Shown here one piece after another: positions 8,764-17,282 of a stretch of 56,615 nt of DNA. The notes beneath the pieces were generated by a model. That model was not told where the DNA came from. It was given only the letters and a program-made list of their open reading frames with translations, and made no database searches. Position numbers and translations under genes: made by a program. Origin of the DNA: Cyanobacteria bacterium REEB459 (lineage in GTDB: Bacteria > Cyanobacteriota > Cyanobacteriia > Phormidesmidales > Phormidesmidaceae); contig JAGWXD010000020.1 in assembly GCA_018970085.1 (NCBI GenBank), positions 1 through 56,615 of the forward strand. Reading direction: 5' to 3'. Position 1 is the stretch's first letter, and each line of letters opens with the position of its first letter.

Positions 8764-9165
8764 ATGGCTGGTTTCACAGATTTAGTCAAGAAAACCTTTT
8801 ATCTGGGAGTTGGGGCCGCCGCCTACGCCGGGGAAAAGGCGACCCACAGCCTCAAGGAGTTGCAAAAGCTTCGCCACAGCCTCAAGGACTTGCAGCAGCA
8901 AGCGCAAATCCTGGTTAACGATTTAATGGAACGGGGCGAAATTACCGCTGAGGAAGCTCAACGCCTGGTTACCCAACTGGTCAATCGCCCCAGCGAGACT
9001 TCGGATCCATCGGCTGGTGGTGAGCCCCGCACCATAGAGATTAAAGAGTCTAGCCAGCAGGATGCCCAACTGGTTGCCTCTGACCGAGCAGCCCTACTGC
9101 AGCGGCAGGTGGCTGCCCTGCGACGAGATCTAGAGGCCCTGAGGCAACGGTCTAAACACCGCTAG
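8764..9165 (+). CDS. Phasin-like coiled-coil protein
   Basis: A 133-residue protein with the N-terminus MAGFTDLVKKTFYLGVGAAAYAGEKA, which matches the short phasin-superfamily proteins common in cyanobacteria. These have a hydrophobic N-terminal helix and then heptad-rich charged helices. A tandem duplication of about 30 bases (8844-8903) repeats a ten-residue block (HSLKELQKLR / HSLKDLQQQA). The motif EITAEEAQRLVTQLVNR follows, then a low-complexity linker and a C-terminal coiled coil. A role in polyhydroxyalkanoate granules is suggested by the superfamily only. No PHA synthesis gene is in this window, and many such proteins have other, unknown roles. Confidence 0.75.
   Translation: MAGFTDLVKKTFYLGVGAAAYAGEKATHSLKELQKLRHSLKDLQQQAQILVNDLMERGEITAEEAQRLVTQLVNRPSETSDPSAGGEPRTIEIKESSQQDAQLVASDRAALLQRQVAALRRDLEALRQRSKHR
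8844..8903 (+). repeat. 30-bp imperfect tandem duplication in the phasin-like gene
   Basis: The segment starting CACAGCCTCAAGGA at 8844 recurs at 8874 with a few changes, giving a period of 30 bases and an in-frame ten-residue repeat that extends the coiled coil. Confidence 0.75.
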
Positions 9166-9279
9166 GCCGTCAGCCAAGGGTAGTTGCAGAACTGTATAGC
9201 CAGGCTCTCTTACTTTAAAGTGTGGTTTTATCGCCTAATCAAGGCAAAATAAGAGATTGTCTTCTAGCGACGGATTTCT

Positions 9280-10053
9280 ATGTCCTTTGACCGATCTGCT
9301 GTGAACCCCAGCCTGGCGACCCTAATTGCCGTCGCCCTCAAGGTAGCTGGTTTGATTGCTATTCTGTCTGCCCTGGTAGATTACATTATCCTGCTGATTC
9401 CCCTCGATTTTGGCAATCCCCAGTGGCAACTGGCCACCGCCACCCAAATTACCGATCGTGGCATTTTGCCCCTGGTGGGGATGGCCCTGGTGCTCACCAG
9501 TTTTTGGATTGACGGCCCCCGCCACAGCTCGGCCCAGCGAGGCTTTTGGGGAACCATTGATGTGCGCTTCTGGCTGTGTCTTCTGGCCAGCCTGCTCAGC
9601 CTGCTGTACCTGGTTCTACCGGTTTTCCATCTAAGTGCAGTGCGGCTTTCCAGTCAGGCTGCCCTACAGCAGGTTGGTACAGAGGCTAGTCAGGCCTCTA
9701 ACCAGATGGAGCAGCGGTTGTCAGCGGAGTTGGGGCAGCAGCAACAGCAACTGGCAGCCCTGATGCAGAATCAGGAATTATTTAACCAGGCGCTGAAAAG
9801 CGGTCAACTTCCCAAAGATATGGAAAAATATCGCAATGACCCAGAAGGCTTGAAGCAGTTTTTACAAAAACAAGCTAACCAGGCTCGGGAGCGAGTTCAA
9901 AATCAAATTGGCAGTCGGCGGGCCGAGGCGGAGCGACGGGTGCAGTTGGAATCCTGGAAGGCGGGTATTCGCACCTTAATCACCAGTCTGCTACTGGCGG
10001 TAGGCTATGCCGTGATTGGCTGGCAGGGGTTACGGCAGAAAATCAGCGGTTAA
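9280..10053 (+). CDS. HpsJ-family membrane protein (paralogue 1)
   Basis: A 257-residue protein with two N-terminal membrane spans, the motif ITDRGILPLVGMALVLTSFWID, a third span, a long Gln-rich coiled coil (residues about 125-220) and a C-terminal span. The architecture and the D-R-G/S-I motif are shared with the protein at 28724-29362 beside the cyanoexosortase, so I place both in the HpsJ family. That family was named from a hormogonium polysaccharide locus in Nostoc and its molecular role is unclear. Here the gene is not next to a sorting enzyme. It is convergent with the SWIM-domain gene, which overlaps its stop by a few bases. Confidence 0.72.
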   Translation: MSFDRSAVNPSLATLIAVALKVAGLIAILSALVDYIILLIPLDFGNPQWQLATATQITDRGILPLVGMALVLTSFWIDGPRHSSAQRGFWGTIDVRFWLCLLASLLSLLYLVLPVFHLSAVRLSSQAALQQVGTEASQASNQMEQRLSAELGQQQQQLAALMQNQELFNQALKSGQLPKDMEKYRNDPEGLKQFLQKQANQARERVQNQIGSRRAEAERRVQLESWKAGIRTLITSLLLAVGYAVIGWQGLRQKISG

Positions 10054-10865
10054 CCCAGGGCCTGCTGCAGGGCTTGATTGGCTACAGTTTGGTAAATATC
10101 TTGTAAATAGGCCAGAACCACCGGGCCATCTTCTGCAGGTAAGGGCATTTTGCCCAGGGCCTCCAGGGCCGAGGTGGGGGATGGCGTAATTACCACCAGA
10201 TCGCTATCCAGGGGGCGATCGTAACGCCAGAACTGCGCCAGATCAAGGGGCTGTCTGCCTGGGGTGAGCCGCCCTACCCCACCACCATCCCCTGGCTGCA
10301 AGTCAGGGGATGAAGCTTGGCGTTTCTGGCGCAAGGCCTCTAAAATGCTATCTCGGCTACGACCCCGCAACTGAAATAGCACAAAGGGGTCTTCTCGAAA
10401 AAAGTCTCCTAACTGGTAATAAACTGCAGCAATGTGCTTGCAGGGGTTTTTAGGATCGGGGCAACTGCACCGGGAATGAACCTCCGCCAGGTTAAAGGGA
10501 AAGAGGCTGAGGCCGTTAGCGGTGAACACCGCCTCAATTTCTGCGGGCATTTCCCCTGCCAGCAGTTGGGCGGGGTAGATGGCCTGCTGGGAAAGGGACT
10601 CTACTACGTAATTCCAGTCTTCGTCGCTAAAGGCATCTAGCCAGATAGACAGCTTGTAGGGTTCTGGGGCTGTGCCCTGGACCAGGGCAGTGACCTTAGA
10701 CCCTTTATACTCCAGATTCAGGATGTGGCCCTGACGGGCGTAGATCCGCCCCCGTTCTAGCCGTTTTTTGAACCGGTAGGAGTTAAGTAGATCAACCCAG
10801 CGCTGCACCCACCAGGCTTCTTCTTCTAGGGCGTAGGGAGGGTTGACCGTAGGCGGGTAGGGCAT
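10050..10865 (-). CDS. SWIM zinc finger domain protein
   Basis: A 271-residue protein with a SWIM-type zinc finger, CSCPDPKNPCKHIAAVYYQLG, around residues 143-163 (pattern CxC..CxH). SWIM domains bind DNA or protein; in bacteria these proteins often accompany SNF2-type helicases, but none is present here. The N-terminal region (EEAWWVQRWVDLLNSYRFKKRLERGRIYARQG, given here only as a conserved start region around residues 16-47) is typical of the cyanobacterial family. The 3' end overlaps that of the HpsJ-family gene by 4 bases. Confidence 0.85.
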   Translation of the reverse strand: MPYPPTVNPPYALEEEAWWVQRWVDLLNSYRFKKRLERGRIYARQGHILNLEYKGSKVTALVQGTAPEPYKLSIWLDAFSDEDWNYVVESLSQQAIYPAQLLAGEMPAEIEAVFTANGLSLFPFNLAEVHSRCSCPDPKNPCKHIAAVYYQLGDFFREDPFVLFQLRGRSRDSILEALRQKRQASSPDLQPGDGGGVGRLTPGRQPLDLAQFWRYDRPLDSDLVVITPSPTSALEALGKMPLPAEDGPVVLAYLQDIYQTVANQALQQALG

Positions 10866-11018
10866 AACTAGATATCAGGCAAAGAGCCAGTATTTTTGAT
10901 CATAACAGCGGGGGGTATGGTTGCGCCCCAGGGGTTGAACTGATTCACTGAAAAAAACACCGCCCTGGTGGGAGGTAGGATTGAGAGATGGGAGTAAAAC
11001 CCCTCAAGGGGGTATAGC

Positions 11019-11753
11019 TCAGTCCTGGCCCAGCAATTGCTGAATAATTTGGCTCTGGCTAGAGAACAGGCCAACTAGTCGCCGCGGCGGTTGGGGAAGC
11101 ACCTGAATCAGGGTGGGAGTGGCTGAGATATGCTCGGCCTCTGCCATTTCTGGGTGTTTGAGCACATCTACCAGTTCCAGGCTGTAGGGGCTCGATAGGG
11201 CAGCCTCTAAACTGCGGTGTAACAGTCTTAGCATTTGCTCTGTTGCCAGGGTGTCACTACCGTTAACGAAGAGTTTGAATTGGTAGAGTTGGGGTGAAAA
11301 TTCCAGGTTTTCTGGCCGATTGGGCTGGGTCGGCTCAGGGTCAGCACTGGGCTGAATTGGCATAATTAAATCATGGCATTGCCACAATTGGGGAAAGTCT
11401 GCTCGATAGGACTCGATTACTTGGCTACAGCATTCCTCCTGGTTGCCGTAGTTGGGCTGCCACTGTAGATCCCCCAGTTCAAATAGGGTATTCAGTAGGG
11501 TTTCAAACGGTAATACCCGGGGGTAGGCTTCGGCAACGGTCACCAAAGACTGGCTATGGGCATCAAACCAGCGATCAACGGTGGCGGTAAAACAGGGCAG
11601 CAAAAAATAGGGAGGGGCGTTGAGACCAAGCTGCTGCTGTAGGGCGGCGCAGAGGTCGAGGTGCCAGTGGGCAGCCTTGCGGAGATCGCGGCAATAAACG
11701 CAGTCACCAGCGGGGGTAAACAGGGCTAAACCCTTAAAGCTAGGGCCAGACAT
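11019..11753 (-). CDS. KaiB-like (thioredoxin-fold) domain protein linked to pilT
   Basis: A 244-residue protein. Residues about 157-244 (from YQFKLFVNGSD to the end, with ISATPTLIQVLPQPPRRLVG) resemble the KaiB / SasA N-terminal sensor fold, including the conserved TPTLI and P..R.LVG positions. The first 150 residues are a conserved cyanobacterial region I do not recognise, with several cysteines (CVYC near residues 18-21). I chose the ATG at 11753, 7 bases past the pilT stop, over an upstream Met inside pilT. The tight spacing implies co-transcription and probably translational coupling with pilT, so a link to type IV pilus control is inferred. It is not a canonical 100-residue KaiB. Confidence 0.72.
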   Translation of the reverse strand: MSGPSFKGLALFTPAGDCVYCRDLRKAAHWHLDLCAALQQQLGLNAPPYFLLPCFTATVDRWFDAHSQSLVTVAEAYPRVLPFETLLNTLFELGDLQWQPNYGNQEECCSQVIESYRADFPQLWQCHDLIMPIQPSADPEPTQPNRPENLEFSPQLYQFKLFVNGSDTLATEQMLRLLHRSLEAALSSPYSLELVDVLKHPEMAEAEHISATPTLIQVLPQPPRRLVGLFSSQSQIIQQLLGQD

Positions 11754-11760
11754 GGCTAAA

Positions 11761-12990
11761 CTACAACCGTCCCCGCAGCATTTGAGCCATTTCATTCTGC
11801 TTGGGCGACATTTCCAGAGCGGTTTCCTCCGTAATTCGGCCTGACTCGTAAAGGGCGTAGAGGCTCTGGTTCATGGTACCCATGCCATCAAAGGTACCTT
11901 CGGACATCAAGGCTTCCACGTCGTCTAGTTGACCCCGCATAATATAGTCCTTAATCGCATCGGTATTAATTAAAATCTCGTGGAATGCGGCCCGTTTGCC
12001 ATCGGTGGTGCGGCATAGCCCCTGGGCGATAATCGCCACTAGAGATTCCGCCAGGGCGACCCGGATGGGCCCCTCCTGATCGGGGTTGTAGAGGCTGAGG
12101 ATGCGCTCTACCGTTTTGACGGCGCTATTGGTGTGGAGGGTGCCCAGCACCAGGTGACCGGTTTGAGATGCCTTAAGGGCCGTACTGACGGTTTCTTGAT
12201 CCCGCATTTCCCCCACCAGAATGATGTCAGGGTCTTCCCGGAGGGAGGCTTTGAGGGCGTGGCTAAATTCCCTGGTGTTTAACCCGACTTCCCGTTGTTT
12301 GACTAGGGATCGCTTGCTTTGATGGACGAATTCAATGGGGTCTTCAATGGTAACAATGTTTTTGGCCATTTCTGTATTGATGTAATCAATCATGGCCGCC
12401 AGTGTGGTGGATTTACCTGACCCGGTGGGGCCGGTAATTAAAACCAGGCCTTTTTGCTCGTGGCAGATATTCTTAAAGACCGGGGAAAAACCCAGCTGGT
12501 CCAGACTGAGTACCTTCACCGGAATCAGCCGCAGCACCATGCCTGGCCCCCGTAGCGAATCAAAAATATTAAATCGCACCCGGGTGAACTCATACTGGGC
12601 GGCACCGTCAAAATCTAGGGTGTCGCGAAACTGTTGAATCTGTTCGGGGCGAAGAATTTCGCTTAGCCAACGGTAGAAGGTGTCAGAGTCGGTGATGGGA
12701 TAGTCGGTTGGACAGATTTCGCCGCGATCTCGAAACCGGGGCGCCTCTCCCACCCCTAAATGCACATCAGAGAAGCCCCGATCAAAGGCTTCTCGAATAA
12801 TTTTTTTTAGACTTAGGCCCTGATCCACAGCTAGGGCCTCTGAGTTCTTTGCCAGGGGCGGCGGAGCCGGAGGCCGATGGCGCAATTGAGGAGCAGGGCC
12901 TTCGCTAGCCTGGGAAAACCGTGGGGGTGGCGGCGGCACCGGAGGGCGAGGAGGAAGATTAGAGGATTCAGCCATGGGGGAATTTTCCAC
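11761..12990 (-). CDS. pilT: Type IV pilus retraction ATPase PilT (PilT2-like)
   Basis: A hexameric secretion-type ATPase of 409 residues that should depolymerise pilin to retract type IV pili. Walker A GPTGSGKSTT is near residues 187-196, Walker B DPDIILVGEMRD near 254-265 and the His box GTLHTNSAVKTVERIL after it. A proline-rich N-terminal extension of about 50 residues (runs of PPRPPVPPPPP) precedes the conserved domain, which begins SDVHLGVGEAPRFRDRGEI. The overall sequence is closer to what I remember of PilT2 than PilT1; that is from memory. A second ATG at 12975 (MAESSNLPPRPP) may be the true start. Confidence 0.92.
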   Translation of the reverse strand: MENSPMAESSNLPPRPPVPPPPPRFSQASEGPAPQLRHRPPAPPPLAKNSEALAVDQGLSLKKIIREAFDRGFSDVHLGVGEAPRFRDRGEICPTDYPITDSDTFYRWLSEILRPEQIQQFRDTLDFDGAAQYEFTRVRFNIFDSLRGPGMVLRLIPVKVLSLDQLGFSPVFKNICHEQKGLVLITGPTGSGKSTTLAAMIDYINTEMAKNIVTIEDPIEFVHQSKRSLVKQREVGLNTREFSHALKASLREDPDIILVGEMRDQETVSTALKASQTGHLVLGTLHTNSAVKTVERILSLYNPDQEGPIRVALAESLVAIIAQGLCRTTDGKRAAFHEILINTDAIKDYIMRGQLDDVEALMSEGTFDGMGTMNQSLYALYESGRITEETALEMSPKQNEMAQMLRGRL

Positions 12991-13168
12991 AATCGACGTA
13001 GACTACCGGATCAGGCTAAAGTATAACCCCGACTAGCTCCCTCAGGACAGCCGTAGTAGCTAGATCATCGCCAGGCTGGCCAGCGAGTCTGACTGGCAAA
13101 GCTGTGGGCAGCCAACCGGGAGGGCCATTTAACCGCTAGCCTCAAGAGATCGAGGCTGAAGCCTGCCC

Positions 13169-14083
13169 CTAGCGATTAATTTTAAAGGAATCAAAGGAGG
13201 GGGGAATCGGGGTGGTTTTAGGGCGGGGCCTGGGCTTTTGCCCCCCAAACCTGAGCAGACTAAGGTTAAATTGGGCCCCCACCGGTATCAGCCAGAGTAA
13301 GAGCAGTAACCTGAATACCTGTAGATTAACCATCAGCAAGAGTTCATTGGCCAGGTTTTGACGGTCTAGCCAGGCCAGACCCCACTGCACTGCCCCCCAG
13401 ATCGATAGTCCGCCCAGGGTGGTTAGACCTACCCCAGGCCATAGGGGGCAGCCGGGGAGCCAGCCCTTGGGGCTGAGGCGATGGAGCAGAGCCAGGGTGA
13501 GACTAATCAGCAGGGCGCTGACTAGCCAGCCGGCTATCCGGGCTAGGGGCTGCCATAGTCGGGAACTGGGGTAGCTAAATAACCCATGCTTGAGCAAACT
13601 ACTTACCGTCACCACCATGGCCAGCAGGGCCAGGGCCAGGGTCAGCATCAATAGCCTGGCCCGCCAGCCCCGGCGCTGGCGGTAGTTACCCTGGTAAATG
13701 GCGGCTACGGTGGTACTTAATTTCTGCGTACCCCTCAACCAGCTCAGGCCTGCCCCCCATGCCAAACCCACTAACCACGGCCAGGCTAAGACCCCAGGGG
13801 AGGAAGCGCCAGAGGTAATAGCCAGACTTGCTTGAATGTCTACCGCCAGACTAAAAATCCCAGCAGGTAGGGGTAGGGAACCGCGATCGCTAATGTGCAA
13901 CACCAAAAAAGCCAGCCCTAGAAAACTTAGGATCCACAGTAGGGCAACTGTTGCCGCCAGAGTTAACCAGGGCTGCCGGCGACTCTGACACCAGAGTTCT
14001 CGCCATGTTTGCCAGTTACCATAGACAGCGATGCTATGAAAAAAGAAATTAGAGATTAGCCGCAGAGGTGACTGCCTGACCAT
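13169..14083 (-). CDS. Unknown integral membrane protein
   Basis: A 304-residue protein with about six or seven strongly hydrophobic segments, rich in Leu, Trp and Ala, and a basic proline-rich C-terminal tail (KPRPRPKTTPIPPS). I recognise no family motif and no charged residue pattern that would mark a transporter class. It starts with MVRQSPLRLISNFFF. The neighbours are pilT upstream on the same strand (separated by 180 bases of gap in the downstream direction) and a small coiled-coil gene 80 bases upstream of its start. Function is unknown. Confidence 0.65.
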   Translation of the reverse strand: MVRQSPLRLISNFFFHSIAVYGNWQTWRELWCQSRRQPWLTLAATVALLWILSFLGLAFLVLHISDRGSLPLPAGIFSLAVDIQASLAITSGASSPGVLAWPWLVGLAWGAGLSWLRGTQKLSTTVAAIYQGNYRQRRGWRARLLMLTLALALLAMVVTVSSLLKHGLFSYPSSRLWQPLARIAGWLVSALLISLTLALLHRLSPKGWLPGCPLWPGVGLTTLGGLSIWGAVQWGLAWLDRQNLANELLLMVNLQVFRLLLLLWLIPVGAQFNLSLLRFGGQKPRPRPKTTPIPPSFDSFKINR

Positions 14084-14165
14084 AGACTCTCAGGTATTGA
14101 TCAAAAGTCTGTATTATAGACGCTGGCTAAATCGGTCGAGTCAAGGAACGAAGCAATTGGGGTAG

Positions 14166-14537
14166 TTAATGTCCTCTGGTTGCCAGTAGTTGCTCTTCAA
14201 GAGCGGCAATGCGTTGGTAGGCTGCTGTTAATTGAGCGGTTAGCCGCTGAATTTGGATATCTTGAGATAAATGGATATCGGTATTTTGCCGATCAAAGGC
14301 AATGTAGTTGCTATCCATCAAAACATCCTTATGTTCGCAAACACTATCTAGCAGGGTTGGACCATGGCGGGGATTGTTGCCATAGAGAATAGTTCCTAAA
14401 CCAAGTTCTTCTTCAGGGTTACTTTCTTGAGTTGTGGCCAGGATGACTGATATTTGACCATTAATTTGATCAATCATCTGGTGTAAGGCATCAACTTTAT
14501 CTGTCAACACAATGACCTGTTGCTGAATCGAATCCAT
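14166..14537 (-). CDS. Unknown small coiled-coil protein
   Basis: A 123-residue protein with two predicted coiled-coil segments: residues about 1-33 (MDSIQQQVIVLTDKVDALH then a second helix) and about 90-120 (QIQRLTAQLTAAYQRIAALE). An acidic, non-helical middle (NPEEELGLGTILYGN) lies between them. No family is recognised. Codon usage is more AT-rich than in the flanking genes, so it could be a recent arrival, but the sample is small. The gene might be co-transcribed with the membrane protein gene downstream (82-base gap). Confidence 0.6.
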   Translation of the reverse strand: MDSIQQQVIVLTDKVDALHQMIDQINGQISVILATTQESNPEEELGLGTILYGNNPRHGPTLLDSVCEHKDVLMDSNYIAFDRQNTDIHLSQDIQIQRLTAQLTAAYQRIAALEEQLLATRGH

Positions 14538-15113
14538 AGGTCGTTACATCCAAACTTTCAACTATCATCCTAGGTCTCGCCCCATAGATTGGAGCTACTT
14601 TCCCAAATCATTTAACTTTTGTTGGCAGAATTTGCTAAAACTTTTCAGGGATAAAAGTAATTTCCTGGCGCCGCTTAAAAATACTTAAAGAAAATTGAGA
14701 GAAAAGACTATGAAGTAATCAGTGATACGAATTCCAGGGTATCGCTACCCATAGGATAGAATCGCAATGCCGATCTTCAGGATAGATCGCCTAGCCAAAA
14801 GGCGAACAGGCGGATGGATTGGTTAGGGATTGGTCTGGCTAAATAGGCTGGTTTGTTCTATCTATGGTTCTAGACCAGGCTCCGGTGACCACGCCAATCC
14901 AGGACTGACCCTAGCTCCTGGGGCGGCATCCTGGAGTAGATGCCTACAGCAGTCTATGGTTGCTATAGCCCCAAAGCGGCTTTAAGTCGCCCACCCCACC
15001 CCCCTGACTAGGTCCATCTGGGACTCTAGTTTGATTTGCCAGGGCCTTAATTTTGCCTATAGTATTGGTCAAACCCTTGCCAGTGCTCCCCCTTACCCCC
15101 CCCGCCTGTCCCC
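14538..15113. other. Intergenic region between the coiled-coil gene and pxcA
   Basis: About 575 bases with no gene that I can support. A short perfect hairpin (TCGCCT / AGGCGA, 7-base loop) lies at 14787-14805. Closely related strings TCTATGGTT occur at about 14860 and 14952. The stretch 14985-15010 is very C-rich. The region should hold the divergent promoters for pxcA and the coiled-coil gene, but I could not fix one. Confidence 0.45.
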
Positions 15114-16478
15114 ATGCAGACTCCAGGTCTTTTCCGTAACGCTCAGCAGTGGTTCTTTCGCACCCCAGACCGGGCTCTCAGCCAGGCCTATGAGGCGGCC
15201 CAAATGATCGAGGCGATAGAACGGGAATATTTTGGCGGTAACCCCATATCTTCCCGTTATGGCAGCTATGGCGACAGTGCCATGGTCTATTTTCAGAGCG
15301 AGTTAAAGAAGTATCTAAACCTGATGCGGGTGCGACTGGCTGAGTTTCGAGCCAGTCGCACTATCATTCGGGCCTCCGATCCGCGCTTTATGGAGGTGCA
15401 ATTGCCTGCTGATCGGGCAGATGAGTTGGCCATCAATGTGGTTGATCGCCAAGCCATTTTTTTCCGCCAACTGCGCTTAATTGATCAGGTGTTAGAGCGC
15501 TATCAGAGCCTGGAGAGCCCTGGAGATCGCCTGATTGACATGGGGGAAGCATCCCCTCAAACCCTCGACACCTCACTGGCACCCATGACTTCCCAACCCC
15601 CCAATCCCAGGTTCAAACCGTCAGCCCTCTCCAGGGGACAGCAAAGAAGTGAACAAGCCTCCTCTAACTCCGTTGAATCTGTAGCTGATCGGGTTAATGT
15701 TTTACCCCGCTCAATCCTGCGCACCGTGGATCGAATCCGTCGGGATCTAGACCCAGAAGCCGAGCAGGAAGTGGTGCAAGACTTTCGTCGATCAAAGGGC
15801 AAAACAACCGGGGCAATTCGATTTTTGCTGCTGCTTATCATTGTGCCTTTGCTAACGCAGCAGTTTAGTAAGGCTCTGGTGGTGGGCCCCATCGTAGATC
15901 GCGTCAGGGCGGAAAGCCCTGAAATATTTTTGAACGTCGAAATGGAAGAGGAAGCCCTAGAAGAATTACGGCACTTCGAAGAGCACCTGAACTTCCAGTC
16001 GTTTTTGGGTCAGGGGCCCCAGCTATCCGCTGAAGTAAAAGAGGAAAAGTTGCGACTGAAGGCCGATGAGATTCAAGAAGACTACCGTTCTCGAAGTAAG
16101 GACGCGATTAAAAATGTCTTTGCCGATATGCTGGCAGCCCTGGCCCTGGCCCTGTTGCTAATTTATCGCAAACAAGATATTGCTAATCTTAAGTCCTTTA
16201 TTGATGAAATCGTTTATGGCTTGAGTGATAGTGCCAAAGCCTTTTTAATTATTCTGTTTACCGATACCTTTGTAGGGTTCCACTCACCCCACGGGTGGGA
16301 GGTGCTGCTGGAGGGGCTGTCTCGCCATCTGGGACTACCTGCCAGCCGAGATTTTATTTTTCTGTTCATTGCGACCTTTCCGGTGGTCCTGGACACGGTA
16401 TTCAAATATTGGATCTTTAGATATTTGAACCGCATCTCTCCCTCTGCCGTAGCCACCTACAAAGAGATGAACGAATAG
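15114..16478 (+). CDS. pxcA: Proton extrusion protein PxcA (CotA)
   Basis: An inner-membrane protein of 454 residues needed in cyanobacteria for light-induced proton extrusion and inorganic-carbon uptake; it is related to chloroplast CemA. The N-terminal half is soluble and starts MQTPGLFRNAQQWFF with a conserved EAAQMIEAIEREYFGG. The C-terminal half has about four membrane spans, including IRFLLLLIIVPLLTQQ near residue 240 and KAFLIILFTDTFVGFHS near 378, and ends with VFKYWIFRYLNRISPSAVAT. It is a single gene, convergent with tRNA-Leu downstream. Confidence 0.95.
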   Translation: MQTPGLFRNAQQWFFRTPDRALSQAYEAAQMIEAIEREYFGGNPISSRYGSYGDSAMVYFQSELKKYLNLMRVRLAEFRASRTIIRASDPRFMEVQLPADRADELAINVVDRQAIFFRQLRLIDQVLERYQSLESPGDRLIDMGEASPQTLDTSLAPMTSQPPNPRFKPSALSRGQQRSEQASSNSVESVADRVNVLPRSILRTVDRIRRDLDPEAEQEVVQDFRRSKGKTTGAIRFLLLLIIVPLLTQQFSKALVVGPIVDRVRAESPEIFLNVEMEEEALEELRHFEEHLNFQSFLGQGPQLSAEVKEEKLRLKADEIQEDYRSRSKDAIKNVFADMLAALALALLLIYRKQDIANLKSFIDEIVYGLSDSAKAFLIILFTDTFVGFHSPHGWEVLLEGLSRHLGLPASRDFIFLFIATFPVVLDTVFKYWIFRYLNRISPSAVATYKEMNE

Positions 16479-16513
16479 GCCCAGTGGGGCCTGAGTTTGG
16501 CCAGATCGGGTAA

Positions 16514-16596
16514 TGCGGATGAAAGGACTTGAACCTTCACGTCCGAAGACACTAGAACCTAAATCTAGCGCGTCTACCAATTCCGCCACATCCGCA
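16514..16596 (-). tRNA. tRNA-Leu (anticodon UAG)
   Basis: On the minus strand the sequence folds as a class II tRNA. It has a 7-bp acceptor stem (TGCGGAT / ATCCGCA), a D-arm with TGGCGGAATTGGTAGACG, an anticodon stem CTAGA / TCTAG around loop TTTAGGT giving anticodon TAG, a long variable arm around CTTCGG, and a T-arm with GGTTCAAGTCC. The length is 83 bases with no encoded CCA. Confidence 0.97.
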
Positions 16597-16665
16597 TGTC
16601 AACTATGGTTAGTGTACAGGCATAGGCCCTGCTTTTGATCGGGTGGGTTTGATTTTTCTCTGTCC

Positions 16666-16695
16666 TTGACAGGCGAAGACCGAGTTCTCTATGAT
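16666..16695 (+). promoter_or_regulatory. Sigma-70 type promoter for rplU-rpmA
   Basis: TTGACA at 16666-16671 and TATGAT at 16690-16695 are separated by 18 bases, a near-consensus promoter. Transcription would begin near 16702 and give a leader of about 94 bases before rplU. Confidence 0.75.
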
Positions 16696-16732
16696 GAGAA
16701 ATTGTTTATTCAACGCTCGGATCAGGTACTAA

Positions 16733-16783
16733 GGTCGCCTATCGCTCTTCGGAGGATGTGAGGCTGGCACCTGTACGGCGACC
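16733..16783 (+). promoter_or_regulatory. Structured leader upstream of rplU (candidate autoregulatory element)
   Basis: Perfect 7-bp arms GGTCGCC (16733-16739) and GGCGACC (16777-16783) would close a stem in the rplU leader, ending 12 bases before the start codon and just before the GAGGA ribosome-binding site. Ribosomal protein operons often carry such protein-binding leaders. Whether this one binds L21 is inference. Confidence 0.5.
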
Positions 16784-16795
16784 ATGAGGATAGTT

Positions 16796-17227
16796 ATGAC
16801 GTACGCAATTGTAGCCACTAGCGGTAAGCAGCTGCGGGTGGAGCCAGGTCGATTCTATGATATTGACCGGTTAGCGGTAGAGCCTGAGGGTCAGGTCGTG
16901 CTCGATCAGGTGCTGTTTGTCAACAACGACGGCGAGGTCCTGGTTGGGCAGCCCTTGGTTCAGGGAGCCAGGGTTACCGGCACGGTGGTCAGTCATCTGC
17001 GGGGTCGCAAGGTGATTGTGTACAAAATGAAGCCGAAAAAGAAGACTCGTAAAAAGATTGGGCATCGTCAGGAGCTTACCCGTCTGATGATTGACGCCAT
17101 TGAACTCAATGGTAAGCAGATCGCCGGTACCGTCAGTCAGCAGTCCCCAGATCTCACCCCGGTTGCAACCCCAACTAAGTCTGTCCCAGCTCCCAGTCAG
17201 GATGCCGACAGTAACGATGAGGACTAA
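16796..17227 (+). CDS. rplU: 50S ribosomal protein L21
   Basis: A large-subunit protein contacting 23S rRNA. The conserved core starts [18 protein letters not shown] and includes [22 protein letters not shown] chose the ATG at 16796, which has GAGGA at 16786-16790 five bases upstream, over the ATG at 16784. The protein (143 residues from this start) carries a C-terminal extension of about 40 residues beyond the bacterial core, ending in an acidic [10 protein letters not shown]. Extended L21 is seen in other cyanobacteria and chloroplasts. rpmA follows 55 bases downstream, the usual L21-L27 operon. Confidence 0.97.
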   Translation: MTYAIVATSGKQLRVEPGRFYDIDRLAVEPEGQVVLDQVLFVNNDGEVLVGQPLVQGARVTGTVVSHLRGRKVIVYKMKPKKKTRKKIGHRQELTRLMIDAIELNGKQIAGTVSQQSPDLTPVATPTKSVPAPSQDADSNDED

Positions 17228-17282
17228 ACAGTCGGGCTAAGATAACACCAAAGCAGATTAAACCACTAAGGAAAATACCACC

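Noticed and set aside
14787-14805. Hairpin TCGCCT / AGGCGA as a small RNA gene
   Set aside because: A single 6-bp stem without promoter or T-run is not enough; kept only as a note on the intergenic region.
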